Source: an uncultured Clostridia bacterium (GTDB taxonomy: Bacteria > Bacillota > Clostridia > Christensenellales > Aristaeellaceae). Taken from it: a stretch of 64,000 bases of DNA. Position 1 is the first letter of the stretch, and every line of letters starts with the position of its first letter. The notes beneath the pieces are model-generated. The model saw nothing but the letters and a program-made list of their open reading frames with translations, did no database searches and was not told where the DNA came from. The translations under genes and the position numbers were made by a program. This document shows positions 62,241-64,000 of this stretch, piece by piece. Where the stretch lies: the NCBI GenBank assembly GCA_947166385.1, contig CAMVEB010000007.1, forward strand, positions 80,092 through 144,091, read 5' to 3'.

Positions 62241-64000
62241 GATACGATTGATCAAGTCTTTCATCTGATGAACGCCTTTTTCACCCATAAAGGTAAAACT
62301 GCCAAGATCATTCATTGAGTCCTTCCCCTCCTGACGTAAGACCAGATTACAGCCTACATTGTTATCCATATAATACTGATTCCTTGCCCATTCCTGCCAG
62401 GAGATGAACGTTGGAAGTCCATATGCGGAGCGGAAAAAGAAACCACACTCCGCAATTAACAGACCTTTTCCGCATCCGCGCCGTCCCACGAAGGATTCAT
62501 CCCAAAACAAAAGAAGAGAATTGGGCTTAATACCATACTTTTCAAGAGAATTCTTTTTCCAGAAACGAAGAGCATTGGAATTTGGCTCAAGCACAAAAGC
62601 CCGCTTATCCGGTCCAATCCTTTCAAGACGATTTTTATTGTTTTCCGGAATATCACTGAAATCCCACTGTCCAATCAGCTTAATCATCCACTTCAAGAGA
62701 TCTGCTTTGGAGGCAGATGATGCTGAATCTTGTATCCCGTCAGAAATAACCTCCAACCCGGCTCTGGGCATTATTGGATTTTCAGTCTTATCCAGAATCT
62801 GACTTTGCTTATCCGCAGGCGCTATTGAGCCTTGTTTCTCCTGAACAGGTTCGCTTTGAATGTCTTTAGGAAGAAGATTGATCAGTTTTTTCATCTGAAG
62901 AATGCCCTTATCACCCATAATAGAGAAGCTGCCAAGATTTATTTCTGAACCTTTTCCCTCTTGTCGAATGATAAGGGAAGCACCTGCACCGCTATCCATA
63001 TAATACTGATGATTTTTCCATTCCTGCCAAGAGAAAAACATGGCATTTCCAAAGGAAGAGCGGAAAAACAAGCCACGATCAGCAATCAGAAATCCTTTTC
63101 CTCCGCCCCGTCCCATCAAGGATTCATCCCAGAACAGAAGAATAGAACTGGTCATGATTTGATAACTCTTCAAAGAATTCTTTTCCCAAAATCGAAATGC
63201 GCCAGAAGACGGAGCAGGATCAAAAAACTTCTCATTGGGGTCAATCCTTGAAAGCAAAGATCTATATTTCTCCGGAATATCGCTGAAATCCCAATGGCTG
63301 ACCAATTTGGCCATGCGATTGAAGTTGTCAGAGTTTTCTGTTGTTGTCTTTTGTTTATCCTCCGGAATGGGTTCCCCCTGTAATACTTCAAGAAGATGAT
63401 TGACACCGCTTGTATCCTTTTCTTCAGTCCGGATAGCGGCTTCTTTCTCCGGAGTTATGCCCAGACCAACCGTGGGCTTTTCATTTGACTCTTTACCGGT
63501 TTCTGACATTGGAGATAACACTGCTTCGTTTGCTTCAATCAACTCGCAAACAAGCGCCTTTTCTTCTTCGCCTTCCACTCTCTTTTGCGCAAGAATGAAC
63601 AGTTTCTCCTTTTTCAGATCAATCTGCAGTTTTGCCAGCTCATAAAAATCTGTCACCCGTTTTTCCGCACACAGTGCATACAAATGAAGACTGGCATGTG
63701 ATAGATATTTTCCGTCTTTTACAAGAGCCAGATATCTTTCCATTACTTCTGTATATTTGTTTAATGCCAGCCAGCTCTCCATCTGATTTTGAATCTTAAC
63801 ATAATTATTCTCCTGCGGCTGCGGCTTTTTTTCTGACACATGAAATTGATTCAGCACATTATTCAGCTGTTCCCAGGCGGTAATTCCTTCCGAAATGGCC
63901 TGGGTTTTCCTCAAAGCTCTCGGCAGACTTTCCGGTTTCATCCCACCGATCAAATAACAGACCAGAATGCGATCTGTTTTTCCATTCCGTTTTGCTTCTT
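62196..64000 (-). CDS. Protein with two tandem PH-like domains, 5' end cut by window
   Basis: The frame is open to the last base, so the start lies to the right; the TTG at 63953 is probably internal. At least 601 residues are visible. The N-terminal part is helical and TPR-like (MESWLALNKYTEVMERYLAL). Two copies of a ~170-residue module follow (about 63300-62870 and 62690-62210), each with WDFSDIPE, RFWEKNSL or RFWKKNSL, ILLFWDESL-GR-G-GKG, LI-A-x-GLFFRS, SWQEW, QYYMD, RQEGK and GSF-x-MG-KGI/V. Strands around the SWQEW segment suggest a bacterial PH-like fold, which is my inference. The copies are clearly a tandem duplication. Function unknown. Confidence 0.7.
   Translation of the reverse strand, partial: EAKRNGKTDRILVCYLIGGMKPESLPRALRKTQAISEGITAWEQLNNVLNQFHVSEKKPQPQENNYVKIQNQMESWLALNKYTEVMERYLALVKDGKYLSHASLHLYALCAEKRVTDFYELAKLQIDLKKEKLFILAQKRVEGEEEKALVCELIEANEAVLSPMSETGKESNEKPTVGLGITPEKEAAIRTEEKDTSGVNHLLEVLQGEPIPEDKQKTTTENSDNFNRMAKLVSHWDFSDIPEKYRSLLSRIDPNEKFFDPAPSSGAFRFWEKNSLKSYQIMTSSILLFWDESLMGRGGGKGFLIADRGLFFRSSFGNAMFFSWQEWKNHQYYMDSGAGASLIIRQEGKGSEINLGSFSIMGDKGILQMKKLINLLPKDIQSEPVQEKQGSIAPADKQSQILDKTENPIMPRAGLEVISDGIQDSASSASKADLLKWMIKLIGQWDFSDIPENNKNRLERIGPDKRAFVLEPNSNALRFWKKNSLEKYGIKPNSLLLFWDESFVGRRGCGKGLLIAECGFFFRSAYGLPTFISWQEWARNQYYMDNNVGCNLVLRQEGKDSMNDLGSFTFMGEKGVHQMKDLINRISKVIPAFVLKEDKG

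Overview
The window looks like chromosomal DNA from an anaerobic, gut- or rumen-type member of the Clostridia. The reasons are a Bacillus-type PurR, DivIVA and SepF, a clostripain-family protease, HPr-like and HlyD-like proteins of Gram-positive type, many exported proteins with Thr/Pro/Glu-rich spacers, AGGAGG-type ribosome binding sites and sigma-A promoters. A Christensenellales-like or Oscillospirales-like host is my best guess, not a firm call. By eye the first ~35 kb is GC-rich and dense with housekeeping genes. From ~36 kb to the right edge the DNA is clearly more AT-rich and carries accessory genes, which suggests an acquired island.

Region 1 (1-35.4 kb): an exported Ig-like protein (cut by the left edge), an ADP-ribosylglycohydrolase, a clostripain-like protease, MscL with a zinc-ribbon tail, a HerA-like ATPase, an RNase PH/RdgB fusion, PgsA, GlpK, a membrane-anchored PQQ-type propeller, a PflX-type radical SAM enzyme, an E2-like acyltransferase with a broken active site, the purR-hlyD-sepF-divIVA group, an HPr-like protein without the usual phosphorylated His, a peptidoglycan-binding Thr/Pro-repeat protein, recD2-comF, aspartokinase, an exact 4 x 102-bp tandem repeat, RfbD, the pth-mfd-lspA-rluD operon and a GlgX-type debranching enzyme.

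Region 2 (35.4-41.6 kb): repeat-rich intergenic DNA (iteron-like repeats and two copies of a terminator-bearing element) around a small helical protein, then a Sel1-repeat protein, two exported zinc-ribbon proteins and an unknown protein.

Region 3 (41.7-61.2 kb) is the most interesting part. A minus-strand cassette (41756-46333) encodes a SAM methyltransferase, an HD-Pnk RNA end-healing enzyme, an NMNAT-NADAR fusion, a NADAR protein and an RNA ligase: a healing-and-sealing RNA repair set mixed with NAD/ADP-ribose enzymes. Divergent from it run an unknown helical protein, a protein kinase-NACHT-transmembrane fusion and an exported protein. Converging on these is an eight-gene minus-strand operon: a SpoT-like HD hydrolase, Tpt1/KptA RNA 2'-phosphotransferase, a BtpA-family TIM barrel, a GrpE-like protein, a divergent Hsp70, an AAA+ ATPase, a zinc-ribbon/TPR membrane protein and a J-domain-like protein. 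I read this as a candidate stress or conflict-response island. It would join a signalling NTPase-kinase and a private chaperone machine to RNA repair (Pnk + ligase + Tpt1) and NAD+ metabolism (NMNAT, NADAR, Tpt1). The functional link is inference from gene neighbourhood.

Region 4 (61.3-64 kb): a small membrane protein and a protein with two tandem copies of an unknown, PH-like domain, cut by the right edge. I saw no tRNA, rRNA, CRISPR array or insertion sequence.
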